Assembly (NCBI GenBank): GCA_002398825.1
Contig: DHBS01000041.1
Coordinates: 48,119-81,763, forward strand
Direction: 5' to 3'
DNA: 33,645 nucleotides
DNA from: Syntrophomonas sp. UBA4922
GTDB lineage: Bacteria > Bacillota > Syntrophomonadia > Syntrophomonadales > Syntrophomonadaceae
How positions within the stretch are numbered: position 1 is the stretch's first letter; the number at the start of each line of letters is the position of its first letter. The position numbers and the translations under genes were made by a program. The notes below the pieces were generated by a model. The model was not told where the DNA came from and searched no databases. It was given only the letters and a program-made list of their open reading frames with translations. Positions 8,234 through 16,331 of this stretch are shown piece after piece.

Positions 8234-8971
8234 ATGGCTCAATTCAACATCGCCCATTTGTATCCTGATTTGATGAACCTGTACGGCGACCGGGGCAATC
8301 TGATCTGCCTCAAAAAGCGCCTGGCGTGGCGCGGGCATGAATGCCGGATTCAGAGCGTGGGCCTGGGCCAGGCCATTGATTTCGACAATATGGACATGGT
8401 GTTCATGGGCGGCGGTTCTGACCGCGAACAGGGCCTGGTGTATGAGGACCTTATAACCCGGGCCGAGGCCTTCTTTGACGCCATCGAAGCGGGGCTGCCG
8501 GTCCTGTGCATCTGCGGGGCCTACCAGCTGCTGGGGGAGTCCTACATCGCAGCGGACGGGCAAAAACTGCAGGGATTGGGATTCTTCGACTTCATCACCC
8601 GGGGTTCGGAGCCGCGCCTGATCGGCAACATTTTGCTGGAAACGCAGCTCAATGGCCGTAATACCACGGTGGTTGGCTTCGAAAACCATGGCGGGCGCAC
8701 CTATCTTGACGATCCCCGCCTGGAGGCCTTCGGCAGGGTCGTTAAAGGGTACGGCAATAACGGGCAGGACGGCAGCGAAGGCCTCAAATACCACAACCTC
8801 ATCGGAACCTATCTGCATGGCCCCTTGTTGCCTAAAAACCCGGTTGTAGCCGATTTCTATATAAGCGCCATGGCAGAACGGCGCGGCCTCACCGCGACGA
8901 TCACCCCGCTTTATGATAGCATTGAAAACTTCGCCCACCAGCAGGTCAAATACAAAATCCTCACATCATAG
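8234..8971 (+). CDS. gatD: Lipid II isoglutaminyl synthase, glutamine amidotransferase subunit GatD
   Basis: A 245-residue class-I glutamine amidotransferase that supplies ammonia to MurT. The nucleophile is C94 in VLCICGAYQLLG, the same number as the S. aureus GatD cysteine. The catalytic histidine is H195 in IGTYLHGPLL. Typical GatD blocks are present: HLYPDLMNLYGDRGN near the N-terminus, GGGSDREQG, and FENHGGRTYL. The start is ATG 8234 after taggagagaaac. In most genomes murT and gatD touch or overlap; here they are 221 bp apart with structured DNA between. Identity is very secure. Confidence 0.95.
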   Translation: MAQFNIAHLYPDLMNLYGDRGNLICLKKRLAWRGHECRIQSVGLGQAIDFDNMDMVFMGGGSDREQGLVYEDLITRAEAFFDAIEAGLPVLCICGAYQLLGESYIAADGQKLQGLGFFDFITRGSEPRLIGNILLETQLNGRNTTVVGFENHGGRTYLDDPRLEAFGRVVKGYGNNGQDGSEGLKYHNLIGTYLHGPLLPKNPVVADFYISAMAERRGLTATITPLYDSIENFAHQQVKYKILTS

Positions 8972-9068
8972 CCTGCCACCCATACCTGCCAGTTCCCGAA
9001 TGCTGGTATATTCTGTATGCGGTAGGGAATACTAGCCACAAACAGAATTTATCAGAAGGGGAGTTGTC

Positions 9069-10082
9069 ATCATCAAACAAGCAACAGCTGTCAAACCAAG
9101 CCCATTTCCGGCTGAACTCATACAGAACCGCCTTCGCCAGGTTACCAGCACCGGCAGTCCGCGGGTGGATAGAATCATGGCTTATCTTTTAGAGGGGAGC
9201 GGTAAAATGCTGCGCCCCCGTCTGGTGTATCATACCGCCGCCTTGAATGAGCATGACCCCATTGTGGTGCGTGATATTGCCGTGGCGGTAGAATTGATCC
9301 ATCTGGCCTCACTGGTGCACGACGATGTGATCGACCATGCCCCCATACGGCGCGGGCGTGACAGCCTCAATGCCCGTTACGGCAATCAGGCCAGCGTTTT
9401 GGCCGGCGATTTCCTGTTTGCCACGGCTTTTCATCTCATCAACCGCCATCAGCAAAGCCGGGTCATGGAAAACATCACCCATACCATTCAGGTAATGTGT
9501 TCCGGGGAGATCATTCAAATGGGGCAGGCTTACGACCTGAATATCGGGTTGGATGAGTATTACGACAAGACGTATCGCAAGACCGCTTGTCTGTTCGCCT
9601 CCAGCTGCAAAATCGGCGCCTTGATCAGCCAGGCCGGCCCTGAGCAGGTCAAGCATCTGGAGCAGTTCGGGATGTGTTTGGGCTATGCTTATCAGATTAT
9701 CGATGATGTGATGGATCTGGTGGCCGACAGCACCACCTTGGGTAAGCCGGTGGGAAACGATATCACCCAGGGCAATATCACCCTGCCGGTCATATTAACC
9801 ATAAAAAACGAGCAATACGGCCAGCGGCTGACAGGCCTGCTGGAGCGGCGTTCCAGCATTGCCGCCAGTTTGGGAGAGATTATAAATATAGTCATCGAGA
9901 GCGGCTCTGTCGGGGAAGCTATCGAGCACGCCGGGGCCTTCCTGGAGCGCGGGCTGGAGCGCCTGGCGGAACTGCCTTCCGGCGAAAGCCTGGAAGAATT
10001 GAAGAGTACCTGTCTTAGTTTTATCGACAACTATCGCCCGGTATTGGGGCGTTATCATCCACCTATGGAAAGGCAGGCCTGA
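9069..10082 (+). CDS. trans-polyprenyl diphosphate synthase (HepT/IspB-like)
   Basis: Makes long-chain all-trans prenyl diphosphates by repeated condensation of isopentenyl diphosphate. Both Asp-rich motifs are intact: D85-D86-x2-D89 (LVHDDVIDHAPIRRG) and D212-D213-x2-D216 (YQIIDDVMDL); SGKMLRPRLV is the conserved N-terminal GK-R block. Standard starts are GTG 9165 or ATG 9177, but neither has a Shine-Dalgarno, and the in-frame codons before them encode a family-like first helix (PAELIQNRLRQVTSTGSPRVDRIMAYL). A good site (agaagggga) at 9054-9062 points to ATC 9069 or ATC 9072. No ATG, GTG or TTG exists in frame there; the frame is open back to a TAG at 9033. So either a rare AUC start or a small sequence error. 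With the partner at 10085 it likely makes a C35-type precursor. Confidence 0.85.
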   Translation: MIKQATAVKPSPFPAELIQNRLRQVTSTGSPRVDRIMAYLLEGSGKMLRPRLVYHTAALNEHDPIVVRDIAVAVELIHLASLVHDDVIDHAPIRRGRDSLNARYGNQASVLAGDFLFATAFHLINRHQQSRVMENITHTIQVMCSGEIIQMGQAYDLNIGLDEYYDKTYRKTACLFASSCKIGALISQAGPEQVKHLEQFGMCLGYAYQIIDDVMDLVADSTTLGKPVGNDITQGNITLPVILTIKNEQYGQRLTGLLERRSSIAASLGEIINIVIESGSVGEAIEHAGAFLERGLERLAELPSGESLEELKSTCLSFIDNYRPVLGRYHPPMERQA

Positions 10083-10084
10083 AT

Positions 10085-11185
10085 ATGACTGCTACCAAAA
10101 CCGCCCGAAGTTCTGCCGGCATACGTCCCCGGCGCAAGGCTGCCCCGGGGCAGTCGGCTTTGCTCATACACCATATTCTGGTCTTACTCCCCCGGGTGCA
10201 AAAATTGCTGGCCGCCTGGCGGGTGGAGGCAGAACGCTGCCCGGATCCGGTCTTGCGCCAAATGGCTCTGGCCAGTCTGGAGCACAAGGCTTTTCATTGC
10301 CAGGGGGGCGCGGTTTTCGCCAGCTTAGCGCCCGGATATGAAAAAACCCTCTTGCGTATCATCGTGGCCTATCAGATCTTATGCGATTATCTGGACAATT
10401 TGTGCGACCGGGCCGGCAGCACCGATGGCCAGGCCTTCCGTCATCTGCACAACAGCTTATTGACGGCCTTGACCCCCGGCAGCGCCTGCGGCGACTACTA
10501 CCTGTTCTATCCGTACAAGGAGGATGGCGGCTATATCAGCCAGCTGGTAGCCGAGTGCCAGACTCAGATCGAAACCCTCCCCAACTACTGGAGGGTGCAG
10601 GAGCGGCTCTGGGAACTGGCCAACTGGTACAGCGAATTGCAGGTGCGCAAACACCTGGACCCGGAGATCCGGGAAGAGCAGCTCATAAGCTGGGCCAGCC
10701 AGCAGGCCTCGCGTTATCCCGGGGTGCGCTGGCAGGAATTCGCCGCCGCCACCGGCTCTACCCTGGCTATATTTGCCCTGCTGGGCCTGGCCTGCCGGGA
10801 AGAACTGGACGACGCCAGCATGCACCGTACCTGGCAGGCCTACTTCCCATGGATCTGTGGATTGCACATCCTCTTGGACTACTTCATAGACCGCGAGGAA
10901 GACCGGCAGAGTGGCGATTTGAATTTTACTTTCTACTATCGGGATGAAGGGGAGATGCTGGAACGGCTCAAATTTTTTGTTTGCCAGGCCCATGACTGCG
11001 CGGCCAGCATGCCCAACCGGGCTTTTCACATCACGGTGGTGGAAGGGCTGTTAGGTCTTTACCTCTCTGATGCCAAAATTGCCGCCCAATCTTATCAAGA
11101 CCTGGCCCAGAGCCTGCTCAACTGCTCCGGCCAGCGAGCCGTCAACACCTACCGCATCTGCCGCATGGTCCGCAAAGTCCTGTAA
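10085..11185 (+). CDS. ytpB: DUF2600 terpene synthase, YtpB-like (tetraprenyl-beta-curcumene synthase family)
   Basis: 366 residues of the DUF2600 family, whose characterised Bacillus subtilis member YtpB cyclises heptaprenyl diphosphate to tetraprenyl-beta-curcumene, a C35 sesquarterpene. Signature motifs are the Asp-rich D101-YLD-NLCDR (101-109) and D265-YFIDREED (265-273), both in helical surroundings. The ATG at 10085 lies 2 nt after the stop of the polyprenyl diphosphate synthase gene, so the two are surely co-transcribed. That supports a substrate-producer and cyclase pair. The start is preceded by ggaaaggcagg. A terminator follows the stop. The exact product (ring type, chain length) cannot be read from sequence. 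Confidence 0.85.
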   Translation: MTATKTARSSAGIRPRRKAAPGQSALLIHHILVLLPRVQKLLAAWRVEAERCPDPVLRQMALASLEHKAFHCQGGAVFASLAPGYEKTLLRIIVAYQILCDYLDNLCDRAGSTDGQAFRHLHNSLLTALTPGSACGDYYLFYPYKEDGGYISQLVAECQTQIETLPNYWRVQERLWELANWYSELQVRKHLDPEIREEQLISWASQQASRYPGVRWQEFAAATGSTLAIFALLGLACREELDDASMHRTWQAYFPWICGLHILLDYFIDREEDRQSGDLNFTFYYRDEGEMLERLKFFVCQAHDCAASMPNRAFHITVVEGLLGLYLSDAKIAAQSYQDLAQSLLNCSGQRAVNTYRICRMVRKVL

Positions 11186-11188
11186 TGG

Positions 11189-11219
11189 ACCAGAAGGAAG
11201 CTTTCCTGGTGTCTTTTTT
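11189..11219 (+). terminator. Rho-independent terminator after ytpB
   Basis: acc(aga)aggaa pairs with ttcctggt (bulged stem, 11189-11210), followed by gtctttttta. It starts 4 nt after the ytpB stop codon and ends the two-gene terpene operon. Confidence 0.6.
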
Positions 11220-11366
11220 ATTCGAAAATATATCAGCGTGCAAGCGGGGGGAAAGGGTTCTCTGCGGCATATCCTGCATAAGGGGTGTCCTCTTCTCAAA
11301 GTTTGGCAGCTAGGCTATAATATTGGCAGTAAAGGTTCTTTTATCCAGCAGGAAGCAGGTGAAGCG

Positions 11367-12377
11367 GTGCCCGCAGCGATTGCACAGCCGAACGGGGAAG
11401 ACCCCAGCCATCCCATGCAAATCACCATTTTCAACTACAGTCCCGATTCTGTCACGGTTCAGCACCTGAAGGACGGTCAACTTGTCTGGCCGCCGGCGCA
11501 AGCGGGAATCACCTGGATACATATAAGCGGGCAGGTCACCTGGGAAATCCTTGAACAGTTGGCCGGGCATTATCAGCTTCACCCGTTGGCTATTGAGGAT
11601 GTTACCCATCAGGGCCAGCGCAGCAAATTGGAGATGTATGATCAAAACCTCTTTTTGGCCATGTACGCCATGGATCACCAGACCCAGGAGCGGATGCAGG
11701 TCAGCATATTTGTGGGAGACAGCTATGTAATTACCATCGTCCCCCGCGAAAACCGTCTGTTTGAACCATTACAGGAACTCCTGCAGCACGGAAACAGCAA
11801 TCTCCGCAAAAAAGGCAGCGACTTTTTGTGCTACAGCCTCTGTGACCGCATTATCGACAGTGTCTTTCCGGTGCTGGAAGAGGTGGGCAAAGAGGTTTTC
11901 GAAATGGAGGATCAGATATTTTCCATCACCCGCGAAGCCATCACCGCCAAACTGCATCATCTGCGGGTTCGCCTGGTGGAGTTGGAGCGCATCATCGCCG
12001 GCTCGCAGGAGGTCATCGAAGACATGCGCACCGGCGAGATACCCCTGATCCAGACCGGCACTCTGGTATACCTGCGCGACTGCTATGACCACACCTTGCA
12101 GCAACTGCACAGTACTGATTCCTACCGGCAAATCACCGCCAGCATCCTGGAATCCTACCTGTCGCTGGCTAACAACGAGATGAACGAGGTCATCAAGGTG
12201 CTGACGGTAGTGTCCACCATTTTTATCCCCCTGACCTTCATCACCGGTGTCTACGGCATGAATTTTGATTATATGCCGGAACTGGGGCACCGTTTCGGCT
12301 ATATCGGGGCCTGGGTGCTGATGGCTGCCGTGGCGGGCGGTATGTTGTTGTATTACCGGCGTAGACGTTGGTTATAG
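11367..12377 (+). CDS. corA: CorA-family magnesium/divalent cation transporter
   Basis: A 336-residue pentameric channel subunit for Mg2+ (or Co2+/Ni2+) in the cytoplasmic membrane. The large soluble N-terminal domain contains HPLAIEDVTHQGQRSKLEMYDQ; the long stalk helix includes LHHLRVRLVELERIIAGSQEVI. The C-terminus has two membrane helices (VLTVVSTIFIPLTFITGVYG and IGAWVLMAAVAGGMLLYY) separated by the selectivity motif G297-M298-N299. It ends in the usual basic tail (RRRRWL). I chose GTG 11367, 5 nt after aggtga; ATG 11415 is a second option. In-frame codons further upstream overlap ytpB and its terminator and are not coding. Confidence 0.93.
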   Translation: MPAAIAQPNGEDPSHPMQITIFNYSPDSVTVQHLKDGQLVWPPAQAGITWIHISGQVTWEILEQLAGHYQLHPLAIEDVTHQGQRSKLEMYDQNLFLAMYAMDHQTQERMQVSIFVGDSYVITIVPRENRLFEPLQELLQHGNSNLRKKGSDFLCYSLCDRIIDSVFPVLEEVGKEVFEMEDQIFSITREAITAKLHHLRVRLVELERIIAGSQEVIEDMRTGEIPLIQTGTLVYLRDCYDHTLQQLHSTDSYRQITASILESYLSLANNEMNEVIKVLTVVSTIFIPLTFITGVYGMNFDYMPELGHRFGYIGAWVLMAAVAGGMLLYYRRRRWL

Positions 12378-12476
12378 GGTGCAGAGTAGGCGCACGCCCT
12401 ATCGATTCAGGGCTGAAACATCATATTGAAAGACCGGGGCGGGTATCAAGCCGCATCCCGGCAGCGCGCAAGTGGA

Positions 12477-12501
12477 TGCAAGCGGGACCGGTTCTTGACT
12501 T
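12477..12501 (+). repeat. Short repeat, copy of the GGGACGGTTCTTGAC element
   Basis: Begins tgcaagcgggaccggttct and continues with tgactt. The region 16288-16311 carries nearly the same 24 bases in inverted orientation, differing by one inserted C in the core. It sits between corA and the AIM24-like gene. Confidence 0.6.
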
Positions 12502-12607
12502 ACGTCTGTTACCCAACCGGCCTGCTTAAGCGGAGCGAAAAGGTTGTAAAGGGCGGCAGCTATGCGGCAGCCTACCCTTAAAATACATATTGGGAAAGGA
12601 GCAAAAA

Positions 12608-13363
12608 ATGGCTGACATCATCGATTATCAAATTTTCGGAGACGATATGCAGTTAGTGGAGATTGAGCTGGATCCGGGGGAAGGAGTTCGTGCTGAGGCC
12701 GGGGCCATGACCTACATGGACGCGGGCATACAGATGCAGACCGGAACCGGAGGCGGTATGTTCCAGGGCTTCAAGCGCATGCTCACCGGAGAGAGCTTCT
12801 TTATCACCACCTTCATGAACGGGGCTAAAGCCAAGCAAAGAGTAGCCTTCGGGGCCCCTTATCCGGGGAAAATCATCCCTATCGAACTGGGACAGCACAG
12901 CGGGCGTTTCATGTGCCAGAAAGACTCTTTTGTCTGCGCCGCCAGGGGGGTGGAGATTGAGATCGCCTTTACCAAAAGAATCGGGGCTGGCTTGTTTGGC
13001 GGAGAGGGCTTCATCCTGCAGCGCCTCAGAGGGGATGGCCTGGCTTTCGTACACGCCGGGGGCACACTGATTGAGAAAAGGCTGCAGTCTGGTGAAAAAC
13101 TTAAAGTAGACACTGGCTGTCTGGCCGCTTTTGACGAATCGGTAGATTATAACATCGAGTTTGTGGGTGGGTTCAAAAATGCCCTGTTCGGCGGGGAAGG
13201 CCTCTTCATGGCCACTGTGACCGGACCGGGCCTGGTCTATCTGCAAAGCCTGCCCCTGTCCCGTCTGGCCGACCGTATAGTCGCCGCTTCAAGGGTGGGA
13301 GGTTCCCGGGAAGAGAACCGCGGCCTGGGCGGCATCCTCGGCAACATGATCTCCGGCGACTAA
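12608..13363 (+). CDS. AIM24/TIGR00266 family protein
   Basis: 251 residues, Gly-rich and beta-strand-rich, with the two-fold internal layout of the TIGR00266/AIM24 family: EAGAMTYMDAGIQM, a GGGMFQGFKRMLTGESFF block, and the repeat-like GAGLFGGEGFILQRL and KNALFGGEGLFMATV. The family is related to yeast mitochondrial AIM24 and to tryptophan-RNA-binding-like folds; the bacterial role is unknown. ATG 12608 follows gaaaggagcaaaaa and fits family N-termini; six extra upstream codons are possible but lack support. It stands alone, with hairpin repeats on both sides. Confidence 0.88.
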   Translation: MADIIDYQIFGDDMQLVEIELDPGEGVRAEAGAMTYMDAGIQMQTGTGGGMFQGFKRMLTGESFFITTFMNGAKAKQRVAFGAPYPGKIIPIELGQHSGRFMCQKDSFVCAARGVEIEIAFTKRIGAGLFGGEGFILQRLRGDGLAFVHAGGTLIEKRLQSGEKLKVDTGCLAAFDESVDYNIEFVGGFKNALFGGEGLFMATVTGPGLVYLQSLPLSRLADRIVAASRVGGSREENRGLGGILGNMISGD

Positions 13364-13390
13364 ATTATCACACAAACGGTTCTTGACGCA

Positions 13391-13443
13391 AGCAGGTGAT
13401 GGTGACAATGGGGGAGGTTCCTTTTTTGTCACCATCACCTGCT
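13391..13443. repeat. 18-bp perfect inverted repeat with TGACA arms
   Basis: agcaggtgatggtgacaa at 13391-13408 and its exact reverse complement at 13426-13443 flank a 17-nt loop that starts tgggggaggtt. The same loop length and loop start recur at 17615 between different arms. A cggttcttgacgcaag core lies immediately upstream (13376-13391). It lies between the AIM24-like gene and the kinase. Confidence 0.85.
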
Positions 13444-13528
13444 GTCACACGGTTGTCACACTATGCAGGAAATCCCCGATTATGACCATCCTCCTATTAC
13501 AGGTTGTCTTAAGGGGCGGAGTTGGAAG

Positions 13529-16180
13529 ATGAGAGATAAAGAGAGTACAAACGCTGAAAAAAGCGCTATATTTGAGCTGATATGGAACAATTGCACCGAA
13601 GCAATGGCAGTAGCCCGGATGATATTTGACGATAATGGCCGGCCCGTCGATTATACTGTCCTCGATATGAATTACTCCTATGAAAAACAATCCGGCCTCA
13701 GTAAAGAGCAGGTTTTGGGGCGCCGGGCCACGGCATTTTTGCCCAATATCGAATCGGCCTGGTTAGAAAAATTCGGAGAGGTGGTGCGATCCGGCCGCGG
13801 TCTGAAGTTTGAAGAGTATAACACCGCATTGGACCGCTGGTTTAACGTGCAGGCCTTTTCGCTCCATTCGGAAAACAAGTTTGTGGTTGTTTTCACCGAT
13901 ATAACCGATCCGTTAAGGAGGGAGCGGACCCTTAAGCAAAGCGAAGCCCGCCGGCGGGAACAAGAGACTCTGGCTTTTCAAGCTCAAATTCTGGCCAATG
14001 TCAAGGATGCCGTCATGGTTGTGGATGAAAACGGGCTCATCATCTACTGCAACCGGGCTTTTGAAGATTTATTCGGCTGGAAAGAGGATGAACTCCTGGG
14101 GCAGCGCTTTTATAGTTTTGTAAACAGCCATGTCGATGAAGGGGCACAAGCGGCCTACCATTATTTGTATGATTGGAAGATAGATTTCGAAACAATAGAT
14201 GAGCAATTGGTAAACATAAAATGGTTTAGAAAGGATGGCCGGCCGATCGTCATCGATGTGAGCAGAACCGTTCTGACAGGGCCCGGCGGCGAATACAAAG
14301 GCATCATATCATCCATCCGGGACGCTACTCCACGTGTTCAGGCCGAGGAAGCCTTGCGGGAAAGCGAGAGAAAATACCGCGAACTGGTGCAAAACGCCCC
14401 GGCCGCCATTTGTCAAATTGACCTCCAACAACAGCGTTTTGTCTCCGTTAATGCTGTCATGTGTAAATTGACAGGATACCGCCGCGATGAATTGCTGAAG
14501 ATGGCTCCCGTTGATATTCTGGGCGAGCAGGGCAGGGAAATTTTTCAACTCAGGGCCAGGCAGTGGCTGAACGGTGAAAAACCTGAGCCTATTGTGGATT
14601 GTTCAGTGAAGACCAAAGCCGGCCGGGAAATACTGGCCTCATTGCATGTTACCTATACCACCGACCAGGATGGCAAACCGCTGGGAGCAACGGTGATTGG
14701 CTATGATGTCACCGAGCGCAGACATGTTGAGAAAGAGTTACAAAAAGCCCATGACCATTTGGAAGCCAAAGTACAAGAACGCACCAGAGAGCTGTCCCTT
14801 GAACGGCAGCGGCTATTTGATGTCCTGGAGACACTGCCGGTAATAATATGCATTTTGACACCTGATCACCACGTTGCCTTTGCCAACCGGGCTTTTCGCA
14901 ACAAATTCGGCGAGTCGGAGGGGCGGCACTGTTACGATTATATTTTTGGTCTCGACGAGCCCTGCGATTTCTGCCAGGCCTACCGCGTCTTAGAAACCGG
15001 CAAACCTCATTATTGGCGCTTAACCGCGCCCGATGGCAGCATCATTGACGCTTACGATTTGCCCTTCATAGACGTTGACGGTTCTCCGCTCATACTGGAG
15101 ATTGATATCGACATCACTAAGCAAAAACAGGCCGAAGACGCTTTCCGCGCCTCGGAAGAACGCTTTCACAAGATATTTGACAATAACCCGGACATGATTG
15201 CCATCATACGGATGGCGGACGACACGTTTGTGGATGTGAACCACCGGCTGTTGGAAATCACCGGATATGAGCGGGAAGAAGTCTTGGGAAAGACCCCTGA
15301 AGAATTGGATTTTTATGGCGATGCCTTGGATGAGGCCAGATCCTATTTGGCAGAGCTGGTCGTGACAGGTGAAATCAGGATACCGGAATGGAAGTTATGG
15401 TCAAAAACAGGGAATGCAATTATCACATCAGTATCAACTGTAACCATGAATCTCAACGATGAGATTTGCCGGGTAGTTATAATGCGGGATATAACTAAAG
15501 AAAAATTGATGGAAACCGAAATCGCCCGCCTCGACCGGCTCAACATGATCGGGGAGATGGCGGCCGGCATCGGCCATGAAATAAGAAATCCCTTGACCGC
15601 AGTACGCGGATTTCTGCAGATGCTGGGGCATAGAAATGAGTATGAAAATGACCGGAGCTATTTCGAGCTTATGATAGAAGAGATTGACCGGGCCAATGCC
15701 ATTATCAGCGAATACCTGGGCATGGCCAGGGATAAACGCGTTGATCTGCGGCTGCATTCACTGGATGATTTGATAACCACGTTATATCCGATGATCATGT
15801 CCGAGGCCAACCTGAGGGAGATGGCGGTTCATCTGGAGTTAAACCAGCCTCCTGCGGCCCTGATCGATCAGAACGAATTCCGCCAGCTGGTTTTAAATAT
15901 GACCCGCAATGGTCTGGATGCGATGCCGCCCAGGGGAACTCTGACTATCGGCACCGGAACGGAAGGGGATCGAATTGTGTTGTATATCAGGGATGAGGGC
16001 TCCGGTTTACCCCCGGAGATACTGCACAAATTGGGAACGCCTTTTTTTACTACCAAAGATACCGGAACCGGACTAGGGCTGGCGGTGTGCTACAGCATCG
16101 CGGCCCGCCACCATGCCACCATCGATTATCAAACCAAATCTACCGGTACCACCTTTTACGTGAGGTTCCCCAAAGTATAG
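13529..16180 (+). CDS. Soluble multi-PAS sensor histidine kinase
   Basis: 883 residues, no membrane segment, so a cytoplasmic sensor. By eye there are about five PAS modules: residues ~10-125, ~150-270, ~285-400, ~430-540 and ~550-665. A coiled coil before the fourth has the sequence LEAKVQERTRELSLE. Then come a HisKA dimerisation helix with the phosphoacceptor H683 (GIGHEIRNPLTAVRGFLQML) and a HATPase domain with N-, G1- and G2-type boxes (LNMTRNGLDAM, DEGSGLPPE, TGTGLGLAV). The phosphoacceptor region resembles sporulation-type kinases such as KinA/KinE. The fourth PAS carries C468, C479 and C482, a possible redox or metal site. No response regulator is adjacent, so it is an orphan kinase. 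I chose ATG 13529 because aaggggcggag precedes it; ATG 13463 has no ribosome site and lies next to the hairpin. Confidence 0.9.
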   Translation: MRDKESTNAEKSAIFELIWNNCTEAMAVARMIFDDNGRPVDYTVLDMNYSYEKQSGLSKEQVLGRRATAFLPNIESAWLEKFGEVVRSGRGLKFEEYNTALDRWFNVQAFSLHSENKFVVVFTDITDPLRRERTLKQSEARRREQETLAFQAQILANVKDAVMVVDENGLIIYCNRAFEDLFGWKEDELLGQRFYSFVNSHVDEGAQAAYHYLYDWKIDFETIDEQLVNIKWFRKDGRPIVIDVSRTVLTGPGGEYKGIISSIRDATPRVQAEEALRESERKYRELVQNAPAAICQIDLQQQRFVSVNAVMCKLTGYRRDELLKMAPVDILGEQGREIFQLRARQWLNGEKPEPIVDCSVKTKAGREILASLHVTYTTDQDGKPLGATVIGYDVTERRHVEKELQKAHDHLEAKVQERTRELSLERQRLFDVLETLPVIICILTPDHHVAFANRAFRNKFGESEGRHCYDYIFGLDEPCDFCQAYRVLETGKPHYWRLTAPDGSIIDAYDLPFIDVDGSPLILEIDIDITKQKQAEDAFRASEERFHKIFDNNPDMIAIIRMADDTFVDVNHRLLEITGYEREEVLGKTPEELDFYGDALDEARSYLAELVVTGEIRIPEWKLWSKTGNAIITSVSTVTMNLNDEICRVVIMRDITKEKLMETEIARLDRLNMIGEMAAGIGHEIRNPLTAVRGFLQMLGHRNEYENDRSYFELMIEEIDRANAIISEYLGMARDKRVDLRLHSLDDLITTLYPMIMSEANLREMAVHLELNQPPAALIDQNEFRQLVLNMTRNGLDAMPPRGTLTIGTGTEGDRIVLYIRDEGSGLPPEILHKLGTPFFTTKDTGTGLGLAVCYSIAARHHATIDYQTKSTGTTFYVRFPKV

Positions 16181-16191
16181 GCGCGCAAGTG

Positions 16192-16252
16192 GGGACGGGT
16201 GACAGATGGGGACCGACCCCATTTGTCACCGTCCCCATCTGTCACCCGTCCC
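16192..16252. repeat. 21-bp perfect inverted repeat after the kinase gene
   Basis: Positions 16192-16212 and 16232-16252 are exact reverse complements (key words gggacgggtgaca and tgtcacccgtccc), with a 19-nt loop. It starts 12 bp after the kinase stop. The lack of a T-run argues against a simple terminator, though the stem could still block transcription between the convergent genes. Confidence 0.85.
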
Positions 16253-16287
16253 ACCATTCCTATCTACCCCACCCCTGCGCCAGGGGC

Positions 16288-16311
16288 AAGTCAAGAACCG
16301 TCCCGCTTGCA
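16288..16311 (-). repeat. Short repeat, inverted copy of the 12477 element
   Basis: Reads aagtcaagaaccgtcccgct and continues tgca on the plus strand. This is the reverse complement of the 12477-12501 element with one base missing. It lies 20 bp before the end of the minus-strand gene. Confidence 0.6.
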
Positions 16312-16331
16312 TGAGTCGTTGCTACATTACA

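Noticed and set aside
12378..12420. Terminator after corA (taggg...cccta)
   Set aside because: A 7-bp stem with a wobble pair is possible but no T-run follows.
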